A DNA stretch of 13,956 nucleotides from Bacillota bacterium (GTDB taxonomy: Bacteria > Bacillota > Clostridia > Christensenellales > Aristaeellaceae): positions 1 through 13,956 of the forward strand of contig JAEWAH010000259.1 in assembly GCA_023391725.1 (NCBI GenBank), given 5' to 3'. The translations under genes and the position numbers were made by a program. Below are positions 7,389 to 13,956 of the stretch, in pieces. The notes beneath the pieces were generated by a model. It ran no database searches, was not told the DNA's origin, and saw only the letters and a program-made list of their open reading frames with translations. How positions within the stretch are numbered: position 1 is the first letter of the stretch; each line of letters starts with the position of its first letter.

Positions 7389-9188
7389 TCAGCCGTTGCG
7401 CCCTAAGGCGTTGCGCACCAGCGCGCGGATCTTTTTGGGGTCCACCTTGGGGGTGCGGTCGGGCATCACAAGGCCGTTGATCTCCTGCATCACGTCGGTC
7501 AATTGCGTGTAGCAGTAGCCTTGGCAATAATCAAGTTCCTGCACAGCCTCGAACACTTCCTGGAAGCGCTTGAGGTAGGCGTCTTCATCCGTGACTTTGT
7601 CATGATACCCCCAGGTCTCCATGCCGCCCATTTTGCCCTGCGCGCCGATGGTGGCAAAAGCAATGCCGCCAAATTCGGTGATCAGGAAGGCCTCGTTCCC
7701 TGTGGGGGTCTCGTCCTTTGCATAGCTCATGCGCCAGTCGCAAGCCGTTTTTTCCACCGCTTCGCGGTTTTCAAAATGCTTGGCCATGACCGCCTTTTCC
7801 GCAGCGTAGTCATGCAGGCCGCAGATATCGGTCTCCACCTGCTCCCAGCCATCGTTGGAGGAGATCAAACGCGTGCCGTCAGCCGCCTTGCCCATGTGAT
7901 AGAGCATACGAGCGGTAGATTGCTGGCGCTTGTCGGCATAGATCTGCCTCACGCCCCAGCTTTCGTTGATGGGCACCCAGGTAATGATCGCGGGATGGTT
8001 AAAATCCCGGTCGATAAAGCCCAGGAAAGTTTCGGCCAGGTTGCGCACGGTTTCATCCGCGTAATCATAGGCCGAGGGGATCTCGCCCCAAACGATCATG
8101 CCAAGCTTGTCAGCCCAGTAATAGAACCTGGGGTCCTCAATCTTCTGATGCTTGCGGGCGCCGTTGAAGCCGAAGGCCAGCGTCAGTTCGATATCACGGC
8201 GGATGGCTTCGTCGCTGGGCGGGGTGATCAAGGATTCCGGCCAGTAACCCTGGTCCAGGATCAGCCGCTGATAGAACGGGGAGTTGTTCAAGAGTACCTG
8301 GCCGTTCACTACCTGCACCTTGCGCATGCCAAAGTAGGTAGCCACATGGTCGGTTTCCTTGCCGGCCTTCAAGATGCGAACAGACACATCGTAAAGGTTC
8401 GGATCGCCAGGCCGCCAGAGGCGCACAGGCTCCAGGGAGCCCTTGTCGATCATGTCTACCGGAATGCGGACCTGCCGGTCAACAGTCTCCACGATCACAT
8501 GCTTGACCGCTTTCCCATTAATGGAAACCTGCACGTCCACCTGCAGGGGCTCAGCGGGGAACTTGTCCAGCGCCAGTTCCAGCGTAGCCAGGTTCTTATC
8601 GATATCGGGGGTGATATGGATTTGCGTCAGGGCGTACTCCCCTACCGCTTCCATATATACTGTCTGCCAGATGCCGCTAACCGGCGTATACCAGCAGCCC
8701 ATCAAGCCCTTGTCCCAGTACTGCTTGCCGCGGGGCTGGGTGCAGTCGTGCCTGTCTTCCACACGAAGGCAAAGGTCGTTTTCGCCGTTCTTTAAAAGGT
8801 GGGTCACTTCCACAGTAAAGGGAGTGTAACCGCCCTTATGCTCGCCCGCTTGCTGGCCGTTTACGAACACGCGGCAGGAAAAATCCACCGCACCGAAACG
8901 GATAAGCAGTCGCTTGGCTTTCATTTCCTGAGGGACGGTGAAGCTGCGGCGGTACCACAGGATAGGATGGATATCCTCTGTGCCAATGCCGCTCTTTTCG
9001 GACTGATAGCAAAAGGGGACCAGGATGCTGCTACCCAAGGTATGGGCAGGCGCGAACCAGCGCTTTTTAAGGCCTTCGTCCGCATCGTCAAAAGCAAACT
9101 GCCATGTGCCGTTCAGGTTCATAAACGTATCCCGGGTAAAATCCGGGCGGGGATGTTCCGGCCGGGGAATTGGGGAGAACTCTGACAT
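7389..9188 (-). CDS. Cytoplasmic glycoside hydrolase family 2 enzyme
   Basis: The ATG at 9188 is chosen because GGAGGGG lies 4 nt upstream; the open frame reaches further but the extra part covers the ribosome site itself. The 599-residue protein has the GH2 layout: a sugar-binding jelly-roll domain (about 15-190, with LNGTWQFAFDD, WYRRSFTVP, VFVNGQQAGEHKGGYTPF), an immunoglobulin-like domain (about 195-290) and a TIM-barrel. E409 in PINESWG is the expected acid/base and E505 in ITEFGG the nucleophile, 96 residues apart, as usual. It has no signal peptide, so it should act on imported oligosaccharides. GH2 covers beta-galactosidases, glucuronidases, mannosidases and arabinosidases; the specificity cannot be read. 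It is the first gene of the transporter operon, 71 nt before the binding-protein gene. Confidence 0.93.
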   Translation of the reverse strand: MSEFSPIPRPEHPRPDFTRDTFMNLNGTWQFAFDDADEGLKKRWFAPAHTLGSSILVPFCYQSEKSGIGTEDIHPILWYRRSFTVPQEMKAKRLLIRFGAVDFSCRVFVNGQQAGEHKGGYTPFTVEVTHLLKNGENDLCLRVEDRHDCTQPRGKQYWDKGLMGCWYTPVSGIWQTVYMEAVGEYALTQIHITPDIDKNLATLELALDKFPAEPLQVDVQVSINGKAVKHVIVETVDRQVRIPVDMIDKGSLEPVRLWRPGDPNLYDVSVRILKAGKETDHVATYFGMRKVQVVNGQVLLNNSPFYQRLILDQGYWPESLITPPSDEAIRRDIELTLAFGFNGARKHQKIEDPRFYYWADKLGMIVWGEIPSAYDYADETVRNLAETFLGFIDRDFNHPAIITWVPINESWGVRQIYADKRQQSTARMLYHMGKAADGTRLISSNDGWEQVETDICGLHDYAAEKAVMAKHFENREAVEKTACDWRMSYAKDETPTGNEAFLITEFGGIAFATIGAQGKMGGMETWGYHDKVTDEDAYLKRFQEVFEAVQELDYCQGYCYTQLTDVMQEINGLVMPDRTPKVDPKKIRALVRNALGRNG

Positions 9189-9229
9189 AATGCCCCTCCA
9201 AATTATTTTGAGCAAGCAAAAAAGTGCAT

Positions 9230-9275
9230 TTCATCCAATTTTATTGCACATTTATCCAGATTGTGCATGGATAAA
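9230..9275. promoter_or_regulatory. Dyad and repeated half-sites in the GH2 leader (candidate operator)
   Basis: TTTATCCA (9251-9258) and TGGATAAA (9268-9275) form a perfect 8 bp dyad with a 9 bp centre. A near copy, TTCATCCA (9230-9237), repeats exactly 21 bp away, which puts it on the same DNA face. Interleaved with these are TGCAC/GTGCA elements at 9224-9228, 9245-9249 and 9263-9267. This arrangement suggests cooperative repressor or activator binding upstream of GH2. The binding protein is not known; the ArsR-type regulator encoded next door is the obvious candidate. Confidence 0.55.
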
Positions 9276-9325
9276 ATACAAATCTTTTGCTTTCCCGAAA
9301 ACGGATTAACACACTTTTGCATAAA

Positions 9326-9380
9326 ATGTGCACCGCCGTTTGGTGCTTATAGCATATCACCGGCGGTGCATATATGTCAA
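9326..9380 (-). promoter_or_regulatory. Candidate promoter of the GH2-ABC operon overlapped by a 10 bp inverted repeat
   Basis: On the minus strand, TTGACA (9380-9375) is followed after 18 bp by TATGCT (9356-9351, 4 of 6 consensus). A perfect inverted repeat, TGCACCGCCG at 9329-9338 and its complement at 9361-9370, places one arm in the promoter spacer and the other just past the expected start, 32 bp apart centre to centre. This looks like a control site for a repressor. Alternatively the repeat folds in RNA and acts as a weak terminator for the regulator gene upstream. The leader to GH2 would be about 155 nt. Confidence 0.5.
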
Positions 9381-9447
9381 TGGTTTTAAGTTTACTCCAT
9401 TTAAGCTATAGGCAAGGTGTCTATCCCTCGCAATTAATGCAAGTTTT

Positions 9448-10425
9448 TTATACTTTATTTTGCGTGGCTTCCTTCATGTGATAACCTACCTGCAAAACGA
9501 TATCCTGGGCGAAATCTCCGAACTGTTCCCCAAACAGATTCAGGCCGCCCACGTTTTCGGCGTCCTCCGGCACCTCAATGTGCACGGTGATGGCGTCGCC
9601 TGCGCCCAGCTGCAGATCATTCAGCTTGGTGCCGGAAGCATACATACTGTCCAGATAGCTTCCCTTATGGTCCACACGCCAGGTCTTTAAAAACCCGTGC
9701 TGCGTGGACAGGTCCGACCACCAGGCGGGATTTAACCGCCCCCGGTGCTCGCCGCAATCACAGGGACTCGTCCAGGTACCCAGCACCTTCCCGTTGATGG
9801 ATACGCGGATATCACTCTTCCACGGATCCCGGTACATGGGCGCCTCGGAGCAGGCCTCAAAGGAAAGCTCCAGCCAATCGATATCAATCTCGTGGACGCG
9901 AAGGAGGCTGAACATGTATTCCACAAAGCCCTCGCGGAACCACAAAAGCTGCGCCGCAAACCTGTCGATGGAGTAGAAGGTGCGGGGGTTATCATCCTCC
10001 CCTATGGTATTGTTCGCCCCTGCCAGCCCGCATGTTGGCTTGATGCGCCCTACACGGCTATACCCCCCCACGGGCATATGCATACTCAGGACGCTGCCCG
10101 TATGCTCCTCATAGGGCAGAAGATCGATGCTCAGTGTATCGATCTTGCGGGTCGAAAGCTTGAGCACTCCGCGGATGCCCGGCATATTTTCCGTAAAGAT
10201 CAGCCCGGCGTCCTCCAGGGTGCGCACGGCCAGGGCCACGGTGGATATGGGAACATCCATGCTGTCGGCAAGATCATTGACGCTCAGCATGGACTTTTTG
10301 CCCAGCAGCTGCATGATCTGAAGACGCACAGGGTTGGAAAGCGCCTTGGACACCTCCAAAAGGTGCTCCGGATCATCAATAGTCAGGCGCATATGCTTTG
10401 TGCCGCGGGAAAACAGTTCATCCAT
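9448..10425 (-). CDS. ArsR-type winged-helix regulator with large C-terminal domain of unknown function
   Basis: The protein has 325 residues. Residues about 22-105 form a winged helix of the ArsR type: LLEVSKALSNPVRLQIMQLL is the hallmark first helix, and SVNDLADSMDVPISTVALAVRTLEDAGLI carries the recognition helix. No metal-binding cysteine pair is seen in the usual ArsR place. The remaining 220 residues are far longer than a normal ArsR protein. They contain beta-rich, Trp-rich stretches such as DIRVSINGKVLGTWTSPCDCG and NVGGLNLFGEQFGDFAQDIVLQVGY, resembling other regulators found near glycosidase genes; this part may sense a sugar. It sits between the two glycosidase blocks and likely controls one or both. 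The start at 10425 follows GGGGGAGG after 13 nt, a rather long spacing. Confidence 0.85.
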   Translation of the reverse strand: MDELFSRGTKHMRLTIDDPEHLLEVSKALSNPVRLQIMQLLGKKSMLSVNDLADSMDVPISTVALAVRTLEDAGLIFTENMPGIRGVLKLSTRKIDTLSIDLLPYEEHTGSVLSMHMPVGGYSRVGRIKPTCGLAGANNTIGEDDNPRTFYSIDRFAAQLLWFREGFVEYMFSLLRVHEIDIDWLELSFEACSEAPMYRDPWKSDIRVSINGKVLGTWTSPCDCGEHRGRLNPAWWSDLSTQHGFLKTWRVDHKGSYLDSMYASGTKLNDLQLGAGDAITVHIEVPEDAENVGGLNLFGEQFGDFAQDIVLQVGYHMKEATQNKV

Positions 10426-10451
10426 GGATTCCGTTCCGCCTCCCCCTTTGG

Positions 10452-10464
10452 GCTCTTAAAGAGC
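10452..10464. promoter_or_regulatory. Perfect 13 bp dyad in the leader of the ArsR-type gene
   Basis: The plus strand reads GCTCTTAAAGAGC: two 6 bp arms around a single central base. The centre is too short for an RNA hairpin loop, so a protein-binding site is more likely than an RNA element. It lies between the expected transcription start and the ribosome site of the regulator gene, where autoregulation would act. Binding by the regulator is inference. Confidence 0.4.
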
Positions 10465-10505
10465 ATAGATATGTCCAAAGGTATATTTGCTGTCACGATG
10501 CCTAT

Positions 10506-10534
10506 ATCATATCCGAGCCGTGACCGCTTGTCAA
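10506..10534 (-). promoter_or_regulatory. Strong sigma-A-like promoter of the ArsR-type gene
   Basis: On the minus strand, a perfect TTGACA (10534-10529) and TATGAT (10511-10506, 5 of 6 consensus) are separated by exactly 17 bp. The start should be near 10499, leaving a leader of about 74 nt. GTCACG (10492-10497) and its complement (10519-10524) bracket the -10 box and could be operator half-sites. Confidence 0.8.
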
Positions 10535-10579
10535 AGGCATGCGTACCCATCGGGGATACTCGGAAGAGTCAGCCTGTTC

Positions 10580-10641
10580 AAAAACCCGCAACAGCAGCAA
10601 AATTATCCGACGGGATAACTTTGCCGCAGCTGCGGGTTTTT
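10580..10641 (-). terminator. Long terminator-like hairpin after the GH172/DUF4185 block
   Basis: The arms 10580-10608 and 10613-10641 enclose a 4-base loop, giving a 29-position stem. It begins about 30 nt after the GH172 stop codon and ends with a run of five U on the minus-strand RNA. Three of the four plus-strand mismatches are A-C, which become G-U pairs in minus-strand RNA, leaving a single U-U mismatch. The pairing therefore fits an RNA made from the minus strand. It separates the GH172 block from the regulator promoter. Confidence 0.85.
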
Positions 10642-10670
10642 TCAAGAGAACATTAAACGTGAAGCACGCA

Positions 10671-11738
10671 TCAAATAATCTCCAGCTCATCCCTGGAGCC
10701 CAGGGCGGGAAGGGCCTTTTGGGGAGCGTCCTGGTACCAGAAGGCCACGGAGGCGATATCATCCTGCAAGGGCAGGTAACGCCCGCCGCTGCGCCAGCCC
10801 AGGGCCTGGATGGTCACCTTCAGATCCTTTTGGAAGTAGATAGGATCGGTGATGTGCCAGCGGTACATGCCAAAGCGCATCTGGGAGTCATACAGCCGGT
10901 TGGGGCGGATCACCTGGGGAAGGCCCGTGTAGGCAGTGGAGAACTCCACATACTCGTGGGTGATCCTGTCTTCAAAATCGTAAGAGCCGCAGAAGTAGTC
11001 TTCCGTGCCCGTGCCGCAGATAGTGGGGTATTCACGATCCCCATCCATAAAGAACTTGATCTCGCCCTCGCCCCACCAGCCGCAGTTGTTGACGCCCCAG
11101 GCCATGTAGGGGCCCACAAATTGTCCTTTGCCCGGCACGCCGTCCAGGATGGTGTAGTCCTCTTGGTAGGGCAAGGGATTTGCGCGGCGAAATTGGGCAT
11201 GGAAATACCCCGCGTTTTCCGGGACGGGCTGGAGGGTATAGGTGATCTGATAATAGACGGTCACCTGCTCATCGTTCCGGTTTTCCAGCGTGATGCGGCA
11301 GTTCTTCCTAAAAGGCATGCTCCAATAGCAGTTAAACGCGCTGCCGGGGTTCACGCACACGGCCAGGGAATTGACGTGGGCGTAGCGGCCCCAGCCGCAG
11401 GCGAAGAAGTCGCCCAGGGGGCACTCCACGGAAGGCACTTCGCTATCATCCCAATAAAAGCGGATGATCTGGTTGCGCCAAACGCCCGTGGGCGTGAGCC
11501 AGATGTGGTTGATGATCCCAGGGCCGGACATGTTGGCCAGTTCCAACGTCTCGCCGGGGGCAATGTGCAGATAAGGGTTCACCTTCCAGCCGGTGCCCAG
11601 ATCCCGGGCGGCATTCTTCGCCGTACCCTCTTCAATGGGCGTCCGGCCGCCCATGCCCTTCTCCCCTGTCCTGTTTTCGGGGCAGATAGAGCGCGTTTCG
11701 TACCCGTTCAAAGCAAACAATTCGTCCATACTGCGCAT
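10671..11738 (-). CDS. GH172 (DUF2961) exo-glycosidase, complete copy
   Basis: This 355-residue protein has a length normal for a single-domain DUF2961 protein. AAGGTGA lies a few bases before the ATG at 11738. Family marks in order: ETRSICPENRTGEKGMGG near residues 14-31, GPGIINHIWLT (about 72-82), VECPLGDFFACGWG (about 104-117), FNCYWSMPF, GWWGEGEIKFFMDGD, and GTGTEDYF. E224/E226 and E246 lie in the two strongly conserved acidic motifs and are the likely catalytic residues. Characterised GH172 enzymes include alpha-D-arabinofuranosidases and an alpha-D-fructofuranosidase-type difructose-dianhydride enzyme, and they are built as jelly-roll oligomers. It has no signal peptide, so it is cytoplasmic. 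The gene follows DUF4185 by 31 nt. The exact substrate is inferred from that partner. Confidence 0.9.
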   Translation of the reverse strand: MRSMDELFALNGYETRSICPENRTGEKGMGGRTPIEEGTAKNAARDLGTGWKVNPYLHIAPGETLELANMSGPGIINHIWLTPTGVWRNQIIRFYWDDSEVPSVECPLGDFFACGWGRYAHVNSLAVCVNPGSAFNCYWSMPFRKNCRITLENRNDEQVTVYYQITYTLQPVPENAGYFHAQFRRANPLPYQEDYTILDGVPGKGQFVGPYMAWGVNNCGWWGEGEIKFFMDGDREYPTICGTGTEDYFCGSYDFEDRITHEYVEFSTAYTGLPQVIRPNRLYDSQMRFGMYRWHITDPIYFQKDLKVTIQALGWRSGGRYLPLQDDIASVAFWYQDAPQKALPALGSRDELEII

Positions 11739-11769
11739 AAAATCACCTTCCGCTGTTCATTTAAGTTCC

Positions 11770-12888
11770 TCAGGGTAGATCCGCCCGCATCCACATGATG
11801 TTGTAGATGGGAAAAAACTGGCTCATGGCAAAATAGAACGTTTTCCCGTTTTCCTCGATGTATTTGGGGTGCATGTACGCCCCGTACAGGGAAGCATACT
11901 GCGCGCCCGTAGCCAAGCTGTAGGGCTTGCTCCATTCGCCCCAGGGGGTGATGCCTTCCTGCATGACCACGGCGTGCATGGGCTCACTTAGGTACGTGAG
12001 GATAAAGTTGCCAAGGTAGGGGTTATAGATGGCGGAAATCTCCCCCACCGGCCCGTCGATGACCACCTTAGCTTGCTTGATTCCTTCTTCCCCAGTGACC
12101 CATTTGGGTAAGCCGTCCGCCCCCTGGCCCACGTAGTAGGAATAGCTTGCAAAATCTTCGATCTTGTCCACCGGGACCTTCATCAGCGCCACGCCGCCTA
12201 CGCGCCCGCTGGGGATGCCCCAGATGTACATGGTATCCTCCACCTGGACATTGGCGGTCTGGATGAAGTTGGAGTCGCCGGGCCACTTCACGTCATTCAG
12301 CTTCTCCCATTTCTGCCCGCCGTCCGATGATTTGGCCAGGCCCGAGTAGCGGCAGTCCCACTTGCCCGCCTCGCCCCAATGGGCCACGGACATGTAGATG
12401 CAGTAGAGCGTGTCGTTCACCGCGAAGATGTTGGTGGGGATCACGGTCATTTCCACATTGTCCTGCTTGAGGCTGCCCAGCAGTTCCTTTGCGACGCCTT
12501 TTTTATCGGTAATGGCGCCCACGATATCAAGGCCGTCTGAAGGCGTATCGTCCTTGATCAGGAACAGCACATTGCTGCGCCAGTGGCCGTTGTTTTCATC
12601 GCCGAAGGTGTCGCCGCCGAACATATAGGTGGTATCGCCGATCACCGCCATGGAGCCCAGGTCCACGCCCCACACGCCAAAGCGTGACTGCGTTTTGTTG
12701 GGGCTTTCCTCCCCGGTGACCTGAGAAACCTTCGTTACCTTTGTTTTGGTCAGGCTATGCAGCTCCCACTGCTTGCCGGGAAGATTCCCGATGGCGGAGT
12801 CTTCTCCCAGGAGCAGGGGCTCCGCCAGTGCGGCGGAAGCGGACACAGCGAGCAATGCGGCAATCAGCAAAGCTGCAATACGTTTCAT
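11770..12888 (-). CDS. Secreted DUF4185 beta-propeller, candidate GH183 endo-D-arabinanase
   Basis: The ATG at 12888 is preferred: AGGAGGT lies 9 nt upstream, whereas a GTG 6 nt earlier would leave only 3 nt. The 372-residue protein starts with a signal peptide (MKRIAALLIAALLAVSASAALA, cut near residue 22) with no lipobox. The mature part matches DUF4185: RFGVWGVDLGS, TYMFGGDTFGD, NGHWRSNVLFLIKDD, and later PTNIFAVNDTLYCIYMSV and YSGLAKSSDGGQKWEKL. D76 (VDLG) and D93 (GGDTF) are conserved acidic residues at the start of the propeller and are good catalytic candidates. Members of this family have been shown to be endo-D-arabinanases acting on mycobacterial arabinan and were placed in GH183. 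The gene begins 2 nt after an upstream GH172 and is followed by another. Other substrates remain possible. Confidence 0.85.
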   Translation of the reverse strand: MKRIAALLIAALLAVSASAALAEPLLLGEDSAIGNLPGKQWELHSLTKTKVTKVSQVTGEESPNKTQSRFGVWGVDLGSMAVIGDTTYMFGGDTFGDENNGHWRSNVLFLIKDDTPSDGLDIVGAITDKKGVAKELLGSLKQDNVEMTVIPTNIFAVNDTLYCIYMSVAHWGEAGKWDCRYSGLAKSSDGGQKWEKLNDVKWPGDSNFIQTANVQVEDTMYIWGIPSGRVGGVALMKVPVDKIEDFASYSYYVGQGADGLPKWVTGEEGIKQAKVVIDGPVGEISAIYNPYLGNFILTYLSEPMHAVVMQEGITPWGEWSKPYSLATGAQYASLYGAYMHPKYIEENGKTFYFAMSQFFPIYNIMWMRADLP

Positions 12889-12890
12889 GA

Positions 12891-13956
12891 TCACTTGACC
12901 TCCTCATCGTCCCAGCGCAGCTTTTCCGCGTCCAGGGGAAGGCGTTTCTCCACCGGAAGGATGGGCTCAAAGGGCTTGTGGGGCTCGGTTTGATACCAGT
13001 ATGCAGTGGAGCTCCAGTCGTCGCTGCGGTTGTTGTTGTGCCCATGCTCAATGGTCACACGGATGGACTTTTCAAAAGTCACCGGGTCTTTTACGTGGTA
13101 ACGGTAATAGGTGATCTTGCCCTTCCAGTTGTCGTCCCCGCCCAGGATCAGGCCATGCCAGGGGGCAGAATACTCCTGCTGGGGGCACCAGGACATGTTT
13201 ACGTAATCCTCGGTGCCGGTGCCGTGAAGCTTGGGCGGCCAGTTTTCGCCGTCCACAAAGATCATGTCGTCGCCCTCGCCGGGCCAATCCCACTTGTTGC
13301 TCTCCCGAAGGTTATGGATGTTGATGTTGCAGCCCACGTAATGGCCCGCGCCTTCCGCCTCCAGGATCACGTAATTGCCCTCCCCGGTAGTGTTCTTCCC
13401 GCCGAAGCAATAGAAACGGTTATCCACCCCCTGATCACTGATTCCCTGGGTGGGGCATTCCCTATGCCACCTGGCATGGAAATACAACGTCTCTTCCGGC
13501 AGTTCCTGCATTTGCTCGTAATCAAAATAAAAATACGTGAGCAGCGGAAGCGTTCCTTCATTAACTACTTCTACTTTGGCGGATCTTTTAAAGGGCATGG
13601 GGAACCAGCAGTTGAAGCCGCGCCCATTCTCCGGACTCATTTGAAGGGGCTCGGAAACGAAGTTGCGGCTTTGAGCATGGCCCATGCCGAAGAAATCGCC
13701 GATGGGCGCCTCCACGCTGGGGGTCTTCTCCCCATCCCAGTACATACGCAGGATGACCTTGCGCAGGAAATTGGGCTCATCCTTGGGCTCGTTCATCAGC
13801 GTAAACCAGATATGCTCGATGCAGGCAGGGCCATTTAGCTCCGCCACCACCCGCGTTTCCCCGGGTGCGATGGTCCACCGGTCCTCATTCCCACCGGTCA
13901 CGTCATAGCTTGATACGCGCAGCCGTTTGGTGTGCCGCCGAAGGTAGATATTGGAT
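12891..13956 (-). CDS. GH172 (DUF2961) exo-glycosidase, 5' end cut off by window
   Basis: The frame is open to the window edge; upstream of a GTG at 13901 it still encodes family sequence (YLRRHTKRLRVSSYDVTGGN), so the true start lies outside. Visible marks are GPACIEHIWFT, VEAPIGDFFGMGHAQS, FNCWFPMPF, PGEGDDMIFVDGENWPP and GTGTEDY. The glutamate codons at 13275-13277 (GEGD) and 13209-13211 (TEDY) are 22 residues apart, as in the second copy, and are the likely catalytic pair. It differs clearly from the second copy, for instance FVSEPLQMSPENGRG against VNSLAVCVNPGSA, and it has GEGD where the other has GEGE. The two genes may therefore serve different linkages. It ends 2 nt before the DUF4185 gene, so the two are probably translated together. 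Confidence 0.9.
   Translation of the reverse strand, partial: SNIYLRRHTKRLRVSSYDVTGGNEDRWTIAPGETRVVAELNGPACIEHIWFTLMNEPKDEPNFLRKVILRMYWDGEKTPSVEAPIGDFFGMGHAQSRNFVSEPLQMSPENGRGFNCWFPMPFKRSAKVEVVNEGTLPLLTYFYFDYEQMQELPEETLYFHARWHRECPTQGISDQGVDNRFYCFGGKNTTGEGNYVILEAEGAGHYVGCNINIHNLRESNKWDWPGEGDDMIFVDGENWPPKLHGTGTEDYVNMSWCPQQEYSAPWHGLILGGDDNWKGKITYYRYHVKDPVTFEKSIRVTIEHGHNNNRSDDWSSTAYWYQTEPHKPFEPILPVEKRLPLDAEKLRWDDEEVK

Noticed and set aside
7962..7964. NES instead of NEP at the GH2 acid/base glutamate, read as an unusual active site
   Set aside because: NES also occurs in well-known active GH2 enzymes such as LacZ-type beta-galactosidases, so it is not abnormal.
7503..8795. Long plus-strand open frame opposite the GH2 gene
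   Set aside because: The minus-strand frame carries both GH2 catalytic motifs; the plus-strand product shows no recognisable domain.
9421..9450. Weak plus-strand hairpin followed by six T near the end of the ArsR-type gene, read as a terminator
   Set aside because: The stem has only about five pairs with a mismatch, and no plus-strand gene ends there.
10413..11738. Shared MDELF start in the ArsR-type protein and the second GH172, read as a duplicated start region
   Set aside because: The likeness ends after five residues and the codons differ, so it is most likely chance.
1..13956. CRISPR arrays, tRNA or rRNA genes, insertion sequences, attachment sites
   Set aside because: No regularly spaced repeats, no transposase or integrase motifs and no RNA gene sequence were recognised; gaps between genes are all under about 260 bp.

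Overview
The window is a carbohydrate-utilisation region with every gene on the minus strand, so it reads from right to left. The organism looks like a GC-rich member of the Bacillota, probably a Clostridia-type anaerobe. The signs are strong AGGAGG ribosome sites, sigma-A-like promoters, a CUT1 sugar ABC transporter with no ATPase gene beside it, and a BlaI/M56 regulatory pair. Any finer placement (for example Christensenellales-like, suggested only by the style of the signal peptides) is a guess.

Right block (13956-10671): a GH172 (DUF2961) gene cut by the window edge, a secreted DUF4185 (GH183-type) beta-propeller enzyme, and a second, complete GH172. The spacing is 2 and 31 nt, and the block closes with a very long terminator-like hairpin at 10580-10641. 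DUF4185 and GH172 are the two families recently shown to contain endo-D-arabinanases and exo-alpha-D-arabinofuranosidases (GH172 also contains alpha-D-fructofuranosidase-type enzymes), so this trio is the most informative part of the window.

Middle (10670-9189): an ArsR-type winged-helix regulator with a large, unrecognised C-terminal domain and its own sigma-A-like promoter. A 259 bp AT-rich region follows. It carries several dyads and a possible promoter for the next operon.

Central operon (9188-1625): a cytoplasmic GH2 glycosidase, a solute-binding protein, two permeases, an integral-membrane acyltransferase-like protein and a secreted GH43, in close order and closed by a hairpin terminator at 1551-1594. 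Model (inference): the secreted DUF4185 and GH43 enzymes cut a furanose-rich glycan outside the cell, the ABC system imports the pieces, and the cytoplasmic GH172 and GH2 enzymes trim them. The ArsR-type protein is the local regulator. The membrane acyltransferase could act on acylated glycan or on the cell's own envelope.

Left end (1502-1): a BlaI/MecI-family repressor, with a sigma-A-like promoter and a perfect 18 bp palindrome at the expected transcription start, followed by a BlaR1/M56 membrane metallopeptidase that runs off the window. No tRNA, rRNA, CRISPR array or mobile element was seen. The longer plus-strand reading frames all lie antisense to well-supported genes and are treated as shadows.
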